This document shows positions 28,212-37,129 of a stretch of DNA of 59,203 nucleotides, piece after piece. Position numbers and translations under genes: made by a program. This DNA is from Anaerovorax odorimutans (GTDB taxonomy: Bacteria > Bacillota > Clostridia > Peptostreptococcales > JAAYPU01). How positions within the stretch are numbered: the first letter of the stretch is position 1; every line of letters begins with the position of its first letter. The stretch lies in assembly GCA_016841185.1 (NCBI GenBank), contig JAENZQ010000022.1, positions 1 to 59,203 on the forward strand. Reading direction: 5' to 3'. A model generated the notes under the pieces. The model saw only the letters and a list, made by a program, of their open reading frames with translations, was not told the origin of the DNA and did not search any database.

Positions 28212-29312
28212 TTATTGAATGTCCGCTTCTGTATAGTAACCGCTGTCGATCAAAAGTTCTTCATAATTATCAATGGTGCATATGACCGGTGAACAGAGAT
28301 AAGAAGGAATGACACCGGTTCCGTTGTCATATGTTTCAGTATCATTAATTTCAGGTTCTCCGCCCTTTACAATGGCATCCACCATTCCGACAACTTTTCC
28401 TGCCAGTGTCCGGGTATCTTTGAATACAGACATGCTCTGAAGTCCTGCCACCATACTCTTTACATTGGGTTTGTCGCAATCCTGACCTGTAATAATCGGA
28501 ATGTTTTCATTTGTATATCCTACGGAAACTAAGGCATTGACCGCACCCATGGCAGTTGAATCATTGGAGCAGCATACTGCATCCAATTTCGTACCTTTTG
28601 GGCTGTATCCGTTGGATGTGATTAGATTTTCCATACGAGCCTGTGCAACTTCTGTTTTCCAATCTGCAGTAGAAACCTGAGCTTGAGTGGTCTGTCCTGA
28701 AGGAACCACAAGTACGCCGCTGTCAATATAAGGCTTCAAGATGCTCATTGCGCCGCCGAAGAAGAAGGCAGCATTGTTGTCAGCCGGGTCTCCGGTGAAA
28801 AGTTCAATGTTGAAAGGCCCTTCTGCATTCTTAAGATCTAAAGCTTCCTCAATATACTGGCCCTGCATAACACCCACCAAGAAGTTATCAAAAGTTGCAT
28901 AGTAGGAAACCGCATCGCTGTTCATAATAAGCCTGTCATAAGCAATAACCGGAATATCCTGCTCTTTTGCTTGTTTCAGGACTTCTGTCAAAGAGGAACC
29001 GTCAATAGCTGCTATTACCAGTACTTTACAGCCTTCAGTAATCATATTTTCCAGTTGTGATACCTGGGTTGGGATATCGTTGTCCCCTGCATACTGAAGA
29101 TCTACCTTATAGCCGGCTTCTTCCAGTTTGGCTTTCATGTTTGCTCCATCCTGGTTCCACCGCTGAAGGCTCTGTGTCGGCATACTTACACCGATCATAA
29201 CGGCTTCATCGGAAGAATCTGCTGATGTGTCGGTCCCTTCACCACCGCCGCCGCAGGCCGCCATGGACAGCAAAAGGACAAAAACCATAAACAAGACAAT
29301 CAGTTTTTTCAT
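28212..29312 (-). CDS. chvE: multiple-monosaccharide (xylose) ABC transporter substrate-binding lipoprotein
   Basis: 366 residues. Lipoprotein signal peptide with lipobox SMAACGGGG, then a periplasmic-binding-protein type 1 fold: VMIGVSMPTQSLQRWNQDGA, LVIAAIDGSSL, PVIAYDRLIMN, GQDCDKPNVKSM. The C-terminal end (LLIDSGYYTEADIQ) matches the ChvE branch, which binds several monosaccharides. First gene of the operon with mmsA, mmsB, xylA and xylB. Start at 29312 behind AAAGGAGAG. Given the two catabolic genes, D-xylose is the expected ligand, though ChvE proteins often bind glucose, galactose or arabinose too. Confidence 0.93.
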   Translation of the reverse strand: MKKLIVLFMVFVLLLSMAACGGGGEGTDTSADSSDEAVMIGVSMPTQSLQRWNQDGANMKAKLEEAGYKVDLQYAGDNDIPTQVSQLENMITEGCKVLVIAAIDGSSLTEVLKQAKEQDIPVIAYDRLIMNSDAVSYYATFDNFLVGVMQGQYIEEALDLKNAEGPFNIELFTGDPADNNAAFFFGGAMSILKPYIDSGVLVVPSGQTTQAQVSTADWKTEVAQARMENLITSNGYSPKGTKLDAVCCSNDSTAMGAVNALVSVGYTNENIPIITGQDCDKPNVKSMVAGLQSMSVFKDTRTLAGKVVGMVDAIVKGGEPEINDTETYDNGTGVIPSYLCSPVICTIDNYEELLIDSGYYTEADIQ

Positions 29313-29349
29313 TTTTTCTCTCCTTTTCTCTTTTCCGTTTAATAAATAA

Positions 29350-29411
29350 CTTTTAAAAAACTATTTTCTAAAAGTTGATTTAATAATATCATCCCTACGA
29401 GTACTTGTCAA
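29350..29411 (-). promoter_or_regulatory. promoter and XylR operator of the xylose operon
   Basis: On the minus strand, TTGACA (29411-29406), a 17-bp spacer and TATTAT (29388-29383) form a strong promoter. Just after the -10 lies a 25-bp palindrome (29350-29374) of two 10-bp half-sites, TTTTAGAAAA and TTTTTTAAAA, 3 bp apart. It covers the predicted start site. It matches the palindrome in the xylR promoter (30723-30747), which supports it as the XylR operator. Confidence 0.8.
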
Positions 29412-29512
29412 CCATATTTAGTTATATTTTCCATGACAAATTTGGTCAAAATAAATTATTCTTCTAAAATATTCATCGCCTGCTTTTTATTCAGTTATTT
29501 TTTAATGTACAA

Positions 29513-29540
29513 AAAAAGCCGGAGGTTACTCCGACTTTTT
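29513..29540 (-). terminator. rho-independent terminator of xylR
   Basis: AAAAAGCCGGAG (29513-29524) pairs with CTCCGACTTTTT (29529-29540) with one mismatch and a 4-nt loop, followed by a T7 run on the minus strand. It separates xylR from the xylose operon promoter. Confidence 0.85.
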
Positions 29541-29556
29541 AGCTATCTTTTTTAAT

Positions 29557-30684
29557 TTATACCATCTTTATATACTTATCAACAAAATGTAATGCAGTTC
29601 CTATTGCACTTGCATTGGAAGTATAATTGCTCAAATGTAAATAATCTGCATTCTTTTCAAATACGGCAATGCCGGCCAGTCGCCGTTTAATGTCCTCAAA
29701 ATAATCTCCAATATATTTGGCCAGTGTTCCTCCAAGTATTACTTCGCAGTCAAAAATCGTTCTGATATTATTAATCCCCAGGCATAAATAGGTCAGGTAC
29801 TCTTCCCAAACCGCCCTGCATAAAGCATCTTCTTCCTTCAGCTTTTCAAAAAAAACATTTATTCTGCGGTCTTTTCCATATTCAAGAACCGAAGTGGAGA
29901 TATATGCCTCCAAACACCCGTAATTTCCACAAGCGCACTGCTTCCCTCCGTTTACAACCGTCATATGCCCGAATTCAGCACCCCGATTATTCATTCCTGT
30001 ATAGGAAACACCGTTGTAAATCAAAGCACCTCCTACTCCTTCGCATACACTCAGAAATGCCAGTGATTTAAAATCCTTTCTGCTGTGTAATTCTGCAAAG
30101 GCACTGGCGTTTGCATCATTTTCAATAAAGGTTTCGTATGGAATATATTTCGTTAGTACGTCTATTGCTACTTGTTTCACTTTTAATGTAGGTGCATTGA
30201 GAATGTTTCTCTTTTCCTCGCATAACACGCCGGGAATAGATATTCCAATTCCTAGAATTATTTCAGGTTTGATGGCTTTTGCACGTATGTAGTTTTGTAT
30301 TCCAGCTGCAAGGGTTTTTCCGTAATCATCACTGGCCTCAAAGCTTATACTCAGGCACTCTCCGGGCCGGGTGTTACCCCTTAGATCAATTGCCAAAATA
30401 TTGATATACTCTGCCGTTATTTCTACTCCGATGACCATTCTCGCATCAGATTTTATGGAAATTTTTTTTGGTTTTCTGCCGCCGCTTGACTCAAAAGTGC
30501 CTGCATAACGTAAAAGTCCCATATCAAAAAGTTCCGTAATGTTTTGGTTTATAGTGGGCAGGCTTAAACCAAGAGCAAGGACAATATCTTGTTTGGAGAC
30601 TTTATCATTCTCGTAAATATACTGATAAACTTTGTTTCTGTTGATTAATTTTAAATCCGTAGTTGTTGAAGTAGTTCTTTTCAT
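29557..30684 (-). CDS. xylR: ROK-family xylose-responsive repressor
   Basis: 375 residues. A winged HTH comes first (about 10-70: NRNKVYQYIYENDKVSKQDI; ALGLSLPTINQNITELFD), then a ROK domain with the zinc motif GHMTVVNGGKQCACGNYGC. ROK repressors of this layout bind DNA without sugar and release it when xylose binds. It starts at 30684 behind AAGGAT. It is located immediately upstream of the chvE-mmsA-mmsB-xylA-xylB operon with its own promoter and terminator. Two matching palindromes support repression of both units. Confidence 0.92.
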   Translation of the reverse strand: MKRTTSTTTDLKLINRNKVYQYIYENDKVSKQDIVLALGLSLPTINQNITELFDMGLLRYAGTFESSGGRKPKKISIKSDARMVIGVEITAEYINILAIDLRGNTRPGECLSISFEASDDYGKTLAAGIQNYIRAKAIKPEIILGIGISIPGVLCEEKRNILNAPTLKVKQVAIDVLTKYIPYETFIENDANASAFAELHSRKDFKSLAFLSVCEGVGGALIYNGVSYTGMNNRGAEFGHMTVVNGGKQCACGNYGCLEAYISTSVLEYGKDRRINVFFEKLKEEDALCRAVWEEYLTYLCLGINNIRTIFDCEVILGGTLAKYIGDYFEDIKRRLAGIAVFEKNADYLHLSNYTSNASAIGTALHFVDKYIKMV

Positions 30685-30722
30685 ATTTCATATCCTTTTT
30701 TAAATAATTTATCCCCCTCTTA

Positions 30723-30784
30723 GTTTTATAAAAGACTTTTATAAAACATGCTACTATTATAATTCAAATTTATGCAAAATACAA
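30723..30784 (-). promoter_or_regulatory. xylR promoter with XylR operator (autorepression)
   Basis: The minus strand has TTGTAT (30784-30779), 17 bp and TATAAT (30761-30756). Downstream at 30723-30747 is a palindrome with two TTTTATAAAA half-sites 3 bp apart. It has the same architecture as the site at 29350-29374. Confidence 0.8.
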
Positions 30785-30837
30785 GCAGTTTTTTCATTTT
30801 CATCAAATATTATATAAATCCTTTATTTAATATAAAA

Positions 30838-30874
30838 AAGGAACAGTATTATATGCTTTTATGTACTGTACCTT
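30838..30874 (-). terminator. terminator of the nitroreductase gene
   Basis: AAGGAACAGTA (30838-30848) pairs with TACTGTACCTT (30864-30874) with one mismatch. TTTTTTA follows on the minus strand. A second hairpin without U tract (30969-30994, GTCACCCTAT / ATAGAGTGAC) lies between it and the stop at 31024. Nothing else is seen in 30785-31023. Confidence 0.7.
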
Positions 30875-31023
30875 CTTATTACCGAAGCAACTATAAAGTT
30901 ATTACTTAATAGCCATTAAATTTATGGTTGACTTTCGAATGGAAAATCAGCATAGAAACCAGCTCAATGTCACCCTATCGGCCAATAGAGTGACGATTTA
31001 TTTTATACGGTTAATTAATGTAA

Positions 31024-31863
31024 TTATTTGAGCCAGCTAAACCCTTGCTTGATCAAGAATGCTTTTGCATCTTCGTAAGTAAGTCCTTCTCCGTCATTAT
31101 AATAAATACCATGCCAGAATTGCAGCGGTGTGATTGTGTCATGTGTTAGAAAATAAGCTTCTATTTCCTTAGCATATGCTTCTCCACGAGAATGCCTCGC
31201 GAATTCTGCCAGTTTTGCAATCCACTTACCCTGCGCTTTCATGTTCCACGGATCATTTTTCTCTTTGTAAGCAGCCATCAAATCATCCATTGGCACTTCA
31301 TTATAACCGTTAGAATGAACCATTATACTTTTGTCATATTTTTTTTGAAGACGCGGTTTGTTTTTAGGATAGCCTACAGTCAACATAAGAGCAGGGATAA
31401 CACCTGATGGTAGATTCAGAAGTTTTGAAACAGCTTCCAGGTTATTGATGATATTGCCGATATACACTGATTTTAAATCAAAGGCTTCTGCGGCCAAAGC
31501 AAAAGTATGCGCTGCGATGCCAATATCAAGCAGTGCCATCCAAAAATGGTCGAAATCATCCAAAGCATTATGGGCAAAAGGCTCCACTTCATTGATGCGC
31601 ATAACTTTTCGATAATCAATACAAAAAATAAGGTTTAAAGGCGCAGACGCAATGAATTTTTGGTTCCGGCAATAGCCTGCAATTTCTTTCTTCAATGCAG
31701 GGTCATCGATTTTAATAACCGAATAGTTTTGAAATCCCCCTGCAGAAGGTGATTTTGACATTAAACCCAGCAGAGTATCCAGGACATTCTCAGGAATTTT
31801 CTTTGATAAATAGCTCCTGCAGCTGGCCCGGTTATTAATAATGTCTATAATATCAGTATTCAC
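31024..31863 (-). CDS. nitroreductase family protein
   Basis: 279 residues. The FMN-binding start NNRASCRSYLSKKIPENVLD (RxSxR type) and the later GxYIGNI and PALMLTVGYPKNKPRLQKK segments are typical of the nitroreductase/SagB-like fold. It probably reduces a nitro, quinone or flavin-like substrate with NAD(P)H. A C-terminal extension of about 80 residues (WNMKAQGKWIAKLAEFARHS onward) is longer than in minimal nitroreductases. Start is GTG at 31863 behind GGGGGTG. Single-gene unit. Confidence 0.85.
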   Translation of the reverse strand: MNTDIIDIINNRASCRSYLSKKIPENVLDTLLGLMSKSPSAGGFQNYSVIKIDDPALKKEIAGYCRNQKFIASAPLNLIFCIDYRKVMRINEVEPFAHNALDDFDHFWMALLDIGIAAHTFALAAEAFDLKSVYIGNIINNLEAVSKLLNLPSGVIPALMLTVGYPKNKPRLQKKYDKSIMVHSNGYNEVPMDDLMAAYKEKNDPWNMKAQGKWIAKLAEFARHSRGEAYAKEIEAYFLTHDTITPLQFWHGIYYNDGEGLTYEDAKAFLIKQGFSWLK

Positions 31864-32006
31864 ATGAGCACCCCCTGTGGTTTTTTATCTTTGCTTTAAG
31901 AGTCGATTTTCAGGTAGTCCATTTCTGTTTTAATGTTCTTCAATTAATAAAGGATGTGGAATCTATCAATTCCTGAACCGCTTTTAGCTTTGAAATATGA
32001 ATTCCT

Positions 32007-32321
32007 CTATTTTTTTAACCTTATTCTGCAGAAAGGGCAATAAGTAGGTGATAAAACATACTTATCAAACCTTGCTCTACAGTTAGGACATCTTCTGATA
32101 AACAAAAAAAATATCATCATTACACTAATAACCACTATCAATAATATTTTTAAAATCATCAACATGTTTTCAAATTGATTAAATTCAGCTATTAGGAGTA
32201 AAATCACAATAATTGGAAGTAAAAAAATCGATATCGCCATAACAACCGTATTCATATTTTCTATTTTCTTGTATTTTTGTATTACTATTTCTTCATGGTT
32301 TTCTTCCTTTTTATTATCCAT
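32007..32321 (-). CDS. small membrane protein with C-terminal zinc ribbon
   Basis: 104 residues. Two membrane segments (about 27-47 and 55-76) follow a charged N-terminus. The tail has two CxxC pairs (CPNCRARFD and CPFCRIRLKK), a rubredoxin-like or zinc-ribbon knuckle on the cytosolic side. I do not recognise a family function. It starts at 32321 behind GAGAGGG. It is the same strand as its neighbours but separated by more than 140 bp on either side. Confidence 0.65.
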   Translation of the reverse strand: MDNKKEENHEEIVIQKYKKIENMNTVVMAISIFLLPIIVILLLIAEFNQFENMLMILKILLIVVISVMMIFFLFIRRCPNCRARFDKYVLSPTYCPFCRIRLKK

Positions 32322-32463
32322 ATCAGCACCCTCTCATTCAGCCCGCATGTAACATTATACCATTTTCGATCAGCCTTATCCTAAATGAAATAAGCAGGGC
32401 CCTAAAAACCATTTATCATTCAATTAATAAAATTAGAAATCTTTCTTTGAAAAAGCACATAGG

Positions 32464-33570
32464 CTAATCCTTTAAGCAACGTCCTTGTCCAGTTTCATCA
32501 AAACTGTTCCCTTTAAAGGTCGTATCATCGAAGTCAACATTTTCATCCTGATTTATGAACCCTTCCGCCTCATTATCCTCAAACGTACATTTGAAGAAAT
32601 TGATAGAGCTTGAAAAGTCAACTGATAAAAATGTACTGTACTTTGATAAAACTTTATTGTTAGTAAACTCACATTTTTCGAAATTGATATTATCTGAAGA
32701 AAAGATACTTATCATATCATACTCCTGGCAGTTTCTGAACTTGCTGTTCAGAAACGTAAAATCTGTTGATTCATTAATCTCCATTATTCCATATGTGCAT
32801 TCCTCAATAATGGAGTCGTCAAATGCAAGTTTCTTTGTATTCTGCGCCCGGATTCCATAAGTTCCGCAACCATAAAGAAGACTGTTATCTATATTAATAT
32901 TATTGGATGAATCGAAATTCAATACACCGCCTGTGCAATAGCCCGGTCTGTCGGTATGCCCGACTTTAAGATTTTTCAAGTTTACGTTATTACAATTAAT
33001 AAATGTTAAAACATCGGCATATCTTGCTTCCGTCAAAATCTCCGACGGTTCGTCCCCCAATCCTTCTATGGTAATATTGCTAATCCCATCCAATATCAGT
33101 TCTTTACCGTCATACTCGTTTTGCCAATAGATATTCTTGCTCCCATTATCGTCTTTATTCAATTCAGAAATATTGTAAACTCCAGGTTTCAATTTGATAT
33201 GTTTATTTGAACCTAATGCGGAATATAGTTCATCAACATTACCCACTGTAACTTCCTGGACCTCACCATCAGGTTCTGTACTTGTTCCTATGTATATGCT
33301 ATTCGTATCTCCATCCCAGCTTATCTCTTTACCTAATGCTTGACTTATCACCCTGACGGGCAAATATGTTATACCCTCTGAAATAAAGGGCTCAATGACA
33401 TTTCCATCGGCATCCTCAGGTTCTAATAGGATACCATCCATATAAATTTCAATGTTATCATACAAAACTGTAATTTCTTTTTGTAAAGGGGCTGCTATAG
33501 CTGTTGTCCCTAATAATGATGCAATGATTATACCCGTAACAAACCCTTTTACCTTATCCTTATTGATCAT
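32464..33570 (-). CDS. secreted protein with stalk domain and right-handed beta-helix
   Basis: 368 residues. Signal peptide (about 1-27), then a copper-amine-oxidase N-terminal-like 'stalk' domain (about 28-95: ITVLYDNIEIYMDGILLEP; YLPVRVISQALGKEISWDGD). The C-terminal 250 residues form parallel beta-helix repeats of the NosD/pectate-lyase type, with Asn ladders (LNFDSSNNINIDNSLLYGCG; STDFTFLNSKFRNCQEYDMI). Beta-helix proteins of this type often bind or cut polysaccharide, but no catalytic site is apparent. Start at 33570 behind GGAGGC. Confidence 0.8.
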   Translation of the reverse strand: MINKDKVKGFVTGIIIASLLGTTAIAAPLQKEITVLYDNIEIYMDGILLEPEDADGNVIEPFISEGITYLPVRVISQALGKEISWDGDTNSIYIGTSTEPDGEVQEVTVGNVDELYSALGSNKHIKLKPGVYNISELNKDDNGSKNIYWQNEYDGKELILDGISNITIEGLGDEPSEILTEARYADVLTFINCNNVNLKNLKVGHTDRPGYCTGGVLNFDSSNNINIDNSLLYGCGTYGIRAQNTKKLAFDDSIIEECTYGIMEINESTDFTFLNSKFRNCQEYDMISIFSSDNINFEKCEFTNNKVLSKYSTFLSVDFSSSINFFKCTFEDNEAEGFINQDENVDFDDTTFKGNSFDETGQGRCLKD

Positions 33571-33667
33571 TCATATGCCTCCAATTTCTTAATAATATAC
33601 AATAATACCATACTCTCTGAATTTGTGATATGCTTCCCCCTAAAGGGGGGCAGACACCCACCTTTGA

Positions 33668-35590
33668 TTATTTTTTTTGTTCATTTTCATAAGCTGAATT
33701 TTTTATTTCCTTATGGATTTTCTTCAAGGCTTTTTTTGATCCTCTTTGGATGTCTTTTTCCAGCTTTCTTTCTTCAAAAGAAGTAAATAAAGCATCTAAA
33801 TCATACCCTTGTGGATACAAATGATCTTTTTTGATCAAAAGCTTAACTCTTTTTCTATTGATTTTCTTGAATTCATTGTGAACCATAACTTCAATGTTAT
33901 TATATTTATCTTTTTCTTTATACACGATAGCTTCTTGTTTATCATCCAGAAGCAACACCTTGTCTCCAACCTCCAATTTCTCATTTTCTCTTTCTTCTGA
34001 AGCTTTTGAAGGCTCCTGACTTTTTTTGATTTTGTTTTCCTTGACAATATCATAATTGTAGGTTTTGTGATCGATATAAAATTTTGCTTTTTCCAAGACC
34101 GATTTTTTTAATCCCATTTTTCTTGAAATCCATAAAGCATTGCTCTCTCCGAAATCTCCTATTACCATCTGATAAAGGGGTTCGAGAGTATCCGGATCAA
34201 ATTTCATATAAGCATTTTCAAATCCTGGATGCTTCATAGCGTACTCTTTAATATCTGCATAGTGAGTAGTTGCCGTTGTTATACTGCCTTTATGATAAAG
34301 TTCTTCAAGTATAGCAATAGCTAAATTTGCACCTTCATTAGGCTCAGTCCCTGTGCCTATTTCATCAAGCAAGATTAGAGAAGCATTGTTTGCTTCATTT
34401 AATATTCCGGCAATGTTTTTTATATGTGAAGAAAAAGTACTCAAGGCATTTTCAATGCTTTGATTGTCTCCAATATCAACAAAGATATTATCAAATACGG
34501 ATAGCTGAGACTCCGAATCTGCTTCAATATGAAGTCCCAGCTGTATGGCCAGAGTCATAATCCCTATTGTTTTTAAAGCAACTGTTTTCCCTCCGGCATT
34601 AGGTCCGGTGATAACCAAAGTTCTTTTATCACTGCCAATATTAAAATTCAAAGGTAAACACCCCTCTAACAAAGGATGTTTCCCATTAATAATATGAATA
34701 TAACCGATGTCGTTTACTTTTGGCTCTGTTCCCTTTACAGCTATACTATACTTTGCTTTGGCAAAAACCATGTCATAAGTCGCAATCACTTCCAGGTTAA
34801 TATGAATACCTTTTATAGCTTCAGCTAACATACCCGTTAAATAAGCTAACACTTGATATTCTTCAGCTTGTTCTTCATATCTTAATTGAATCAGTTCATT
34901 GTTTAATTTAGATACTGAAGAGAGCTCCACAAAAACAGTCGTTCCTTTTGCAGAAACATCCACCACAACACCCTCAACATTATTTTTATAGGCTGCTATT
35001 ATGGGAATGACATATTTATCGTTTCTTTTGCTTATATAAAATTCTTGGATGTATTTTTTGTTTTTTGCAGAAGATAAGAATTTATCCAATTTATCTTCAA
35101 TTTTTGCTTCTAAATTAAGAATTTGCTTTCTGATTTTTGAAAGTTCCTTACTGGCGTTTGAGTCTACTTTATTATTTCTAATTGCATTATTAATTTCATC
35201 TTCAATATCTATAAACTCTGTAAGGGATAATGCATATTCACTTAAAAGAGGGGCATAGAATTCCTGCTGCTTCATAAACTTTTTTAAAATTCTGCAGCCT
35301 CTTAAAAAATCTGCTACCATTATTAGTTCTGAAGGGTCCAGTATTTCGCCTTTATCGATCTTATCGATCAGATGGCTGATATCCGATATCCCATTAAACG
35401 GAACATGATTGGAATTATTGATGATACTTTTTGCCTCAGTTGTTTCTTTTAGCCTTCTTCTCACCATATCAATGTTCGTTTGGGGTTTCTGATTATCCAC
35501 TAATGCTTTCCCTAAACCACTGATACAATACTCCTTCACCTTTTTTTTAAGTTCATAGTAACCTAATTTCTCAAACGTGTTATTATTCAA
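33668..35590 (-). CDS. MutS2-like ATPase lacking the Smr domain
   Basis: 640 residues. It has the MutS core helices with the clamp (about 1-300), then the ATPase with Walker A TGPNAGGKTVALKTIG (about residue 327) and Walker B SLILLDEIGTGTEPNEG. The helix-two-turn region ATTHYADIKEYA is also present. This is the MutS2 architecture, but true MutS2 is about 785 residues and ends in a Smr nuclease domain; here the C-terminus is a short basic helix after a small beta domain. Such short MutS-like paralogues are common in Bacilli and Clostridia and have no settled role; in MutS2, DNA-recombination suppression and collided-ribosome rescue have been described. The start is TTG at 35590 behind AGGAGG. 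Confidence 0.85.
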   Translation of the reverse strand: MNNNTFEKLGYYELKKKVKEYCISGLGKALVDNQKPQTNIDMVRRRLKETTEAKSIINNSNHVPFNGISDISHLIDKIDKGEILDPSELIMVADFLRGCRILKKFMKQQEFYAPLLSEYALSLTEFIDIEDEINNAIRNNKVDSNASKELSKIRKQILNLEAKIEDKLDKFLSSAKNKKYIQEFYISKRNDKYVIPIIAAYKNNVEGVVVDVSAKGTTVFVELSSVSKLNNELIQLRYEEQAEEYQVLAYLTGMLAEAIKGIHINLEVIATYDMVFAKAKYSIAVKGTEPKVNDIGYIHIINGKHPLLEGCLPLNFNIGSDKRTLVITGPNAGGKTVALKTIGIMTLAIQLGLHIEADSESQLSVFDNIFVDIGDNQSIENALSTFSSHIKNIAGILNEANNASLILLDEIGTGTEPNEGANLAIAILEELYHKGSITTATTHYADIKEYAMKHPGFENAYMKFDPDTLEPLYQMVIGDFGESNALWISRKMGLKKSVLEKAKFYIDHKTYNYDIVKENKIKKSQEPSKASEERENEKLEVGDKVLLLDDKQEAIVYKEKDKYNNIEVMVHNEFKKINRKRVKLLIKKDHLYPQGYDLDALFTSFEERKLEKDIQRGSKKALKKIHKEIKNSAYENEQKK

Positions 35591-35683
35591 TTTTAATTCC
35601 TCCTATATTTATTAGTCTGTTTGCATACAACCGACTTAATAAATAAGGAACGCACTTTATATAAACATATGAGTTAAACGCAC

Positions 35684-35740
35684 TTATTTATCAAGCCGTT
35701 TAACTACCCGCTCTAAATTTTTGAATTTTTTGTTTAACAT
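35684..35740 (-). CDS. possible 18-codon leader peptide upstream of the MutS2-like gene
   Basis: ATG at 35740 with AGGAGATG nine bases before it, then 18 sense codons giving a very basic, helical peptide (MLNKKFKNLERVVKRLDK) and TAA. It lies 93 bp upstream of the MutS2-like start, on the same strand. The strong ribosome site is the only support, and it could be chance. The rest of 35591-35927 shows no gene. Confidence 0.3.
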   Translation of the reverse strand: MLNKKFKNLERVVKRLDK

Positions 35741-35927
35741 AAATTCATCTCCTATATTCTAATAATTGATTTTCCCTCAAGATTATCTCACCAAAATAAA
35801 CTTTTTACAAGAGAAAGTTTTCGTTCTGTTAATCAGGCCTTGCTATTATAATAGTTTATCAATAAATATAAGTGCCCCGGCCTTATTAAAAATGACCGCA
35901 TTATATATGGTAATCCTCTGTTATTTA

Positions 35928-36110
35928 TTATTTATATATCCATTCGGCATTATTGTTTTCAAGTGTTTTCCACCATTCCAAAGGGTATTTCTCATCGCAT
36001 ATGATAATATTGATTTCATTTAAGTCAATGATTTTATAAAGATTCCTTACACCGATCTTAGAATGGTCTAAAACTGCAACGGATTCTTTTGAAAGATCCA
36101 TCTTTATCAC
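35928..36110 (-). pseudogene. C-terminal stump of a DeoR-family regulator
   Basis: 60 codons matching the very end of the DeoR sensor domain (SKESVAVLDHSKIGVRNLYK then IIDLNEINIIICDEKY). The DNA-binding HTH and about 190 residues that precede this part in the family (about 250 residues in all) are absent. The fragment begins directly after the TAG of the ABC ATPase gene and in the same frame. GTG at 36110 or ATG at 36101 (behind AGGTGAT) could still start it. It is best read as a deletion remnant of the operon's own regulator. Such a fragment cannot bind DNA. Confidence 0.75.
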
Positions 36111-37124
36111 CTACGCGATTCTTTGAAGTTTTTTATAAGCGAATCGAAGATACACCTCTTCACCGATCGAATACATACTTTTTTCATTCTCATTTAAAAC
36201 GTCTACCATGATCTCTTTTTCATTCACTTTTACAACATAACGGATAATACTGCCTAAAAGGATAATATCTCTCAGGCTGCCTTTCACCGTCAGATGCTCC
36301 GGCTTTTCTTCATGTTTGTTGTCGATTTTGATGACTTCCGGCCGTAATGCAAATTGCCCCTCAAATTGATGCTTGTTATTGATCCAGTTGATAAATGTAT
36401 CTTCAATGATATTGTAATTTCCAATGAATCCTGCTACAAAAGAGTTCACCGGCTTTGTATAAATGATTTCAGCATTTCCTTTCTGAGCGATTTTTCCTTC
36501 ATGAATGACATATATCTCGTCAGATATAATAAGGGCCTCCTCCTGGTCATGGGTCACAAAAATCGTCGTAATATCCAGTTCTTTTTGTATCTTTCTGATC
36601 TGCAAGCGAAGGTTTTTTCTTATTTTTGCATCAAGTGCACTCAACGGCTCATCCAGAAGCAATATTCTCGGTTTTAGGATAAGCGCACGAGCCAAAGCAA
36701 CTCTTTGTTTTTGCCCTCCGGAAAGTTCATGAGGGTAAGCCTTTTCTTTTCCGGTCAATTCAACCAGGCTTATGTAGTTTTTTAATTCTTTTTCGATTAT
36801 CTTTTTATCCAGCTTTCTCACATTCAGTCCAAAAGAAATATTTTCTTCCACATTAAGGTTTGGAAATAAAGCATAGCTTTGAAAAACCATGCCGATATTT
36901 CTTCTTTCCGGTCTTAAATTTGTCACGGCCTCATCATCAAAAAATACATCTCCTTCGTCCACATCGGTCAGGCCTGCGATACATCTGAGCAGAGTGCTTT
37001 TGCCGCAGCCGGAAGGACCCAGGAGCGTGACGAATTTACCGTTATCTATCGTCAAACTGATCTGGTCAAGCACTTTGTTATCTCCGTAAGATTTACTTAA
37101 ATTTTCTATTTTAACCGAACTCAT
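36111..37124 (-). CDS. ABC importer ATPase (PotA/FbpC-like)
   Basis: 337 residues. Walker A GPSGCGKSTLLRCIAG, Q-loop VFQSYALFPNLNVEEN, signature LSGGQKQRVALARALI, Walker B LLLDEPLSALD, then a TOBE-type C-terminal domain (about 245-337). It energises the two permeases encoded just upstream. The class handles iron, thiamine, polyamines, sulfate or phosphonates, and the motif set does not separate them. Start at 37124 behind AAAGGGTGA, 5 bp after permease 2. Confidence 0.9.
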   Translation of the reverse strand: MSSVKIENLSKSYGDNKVLDQISLTIDNGKFVTLLGPSGCGKSTLLRCIAGLTDVDEGDVFFDDEAVTNLRPERRNIGMVFQSYALFPNLNVEENISFGLNVRKLDKKIIEKELKNYISLVELTGKEKAYPHELSGGQKQRVALARALILKPRILLLDEPLSALDAKIRKNLRLQIRKIQKELDITTIFVTHDQEEALIISDEIYVIHEGKIAQKGNAEIIYTKPVNSFVAGFIGNYNIIEDTFINWINNKHQFEGQFALRPEVIKIDNKHEEKPEHLTVKGSLRDIILLGSIIRYVVKVNEKEIMVDVLNENEKSMYSIGEEVYLRFAYKKLQRIA

Positions 37125-37129
37125 TTATT

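Noticed and set aside
33631-33652. G/C-rich hairpin (CCCCC-TAAA-GGGGG) between the MutS2-like gene end and the beta-helix gene start
   Set aside because: No U tract follows on either strand and its stem is short, so I did not call it a terminator.
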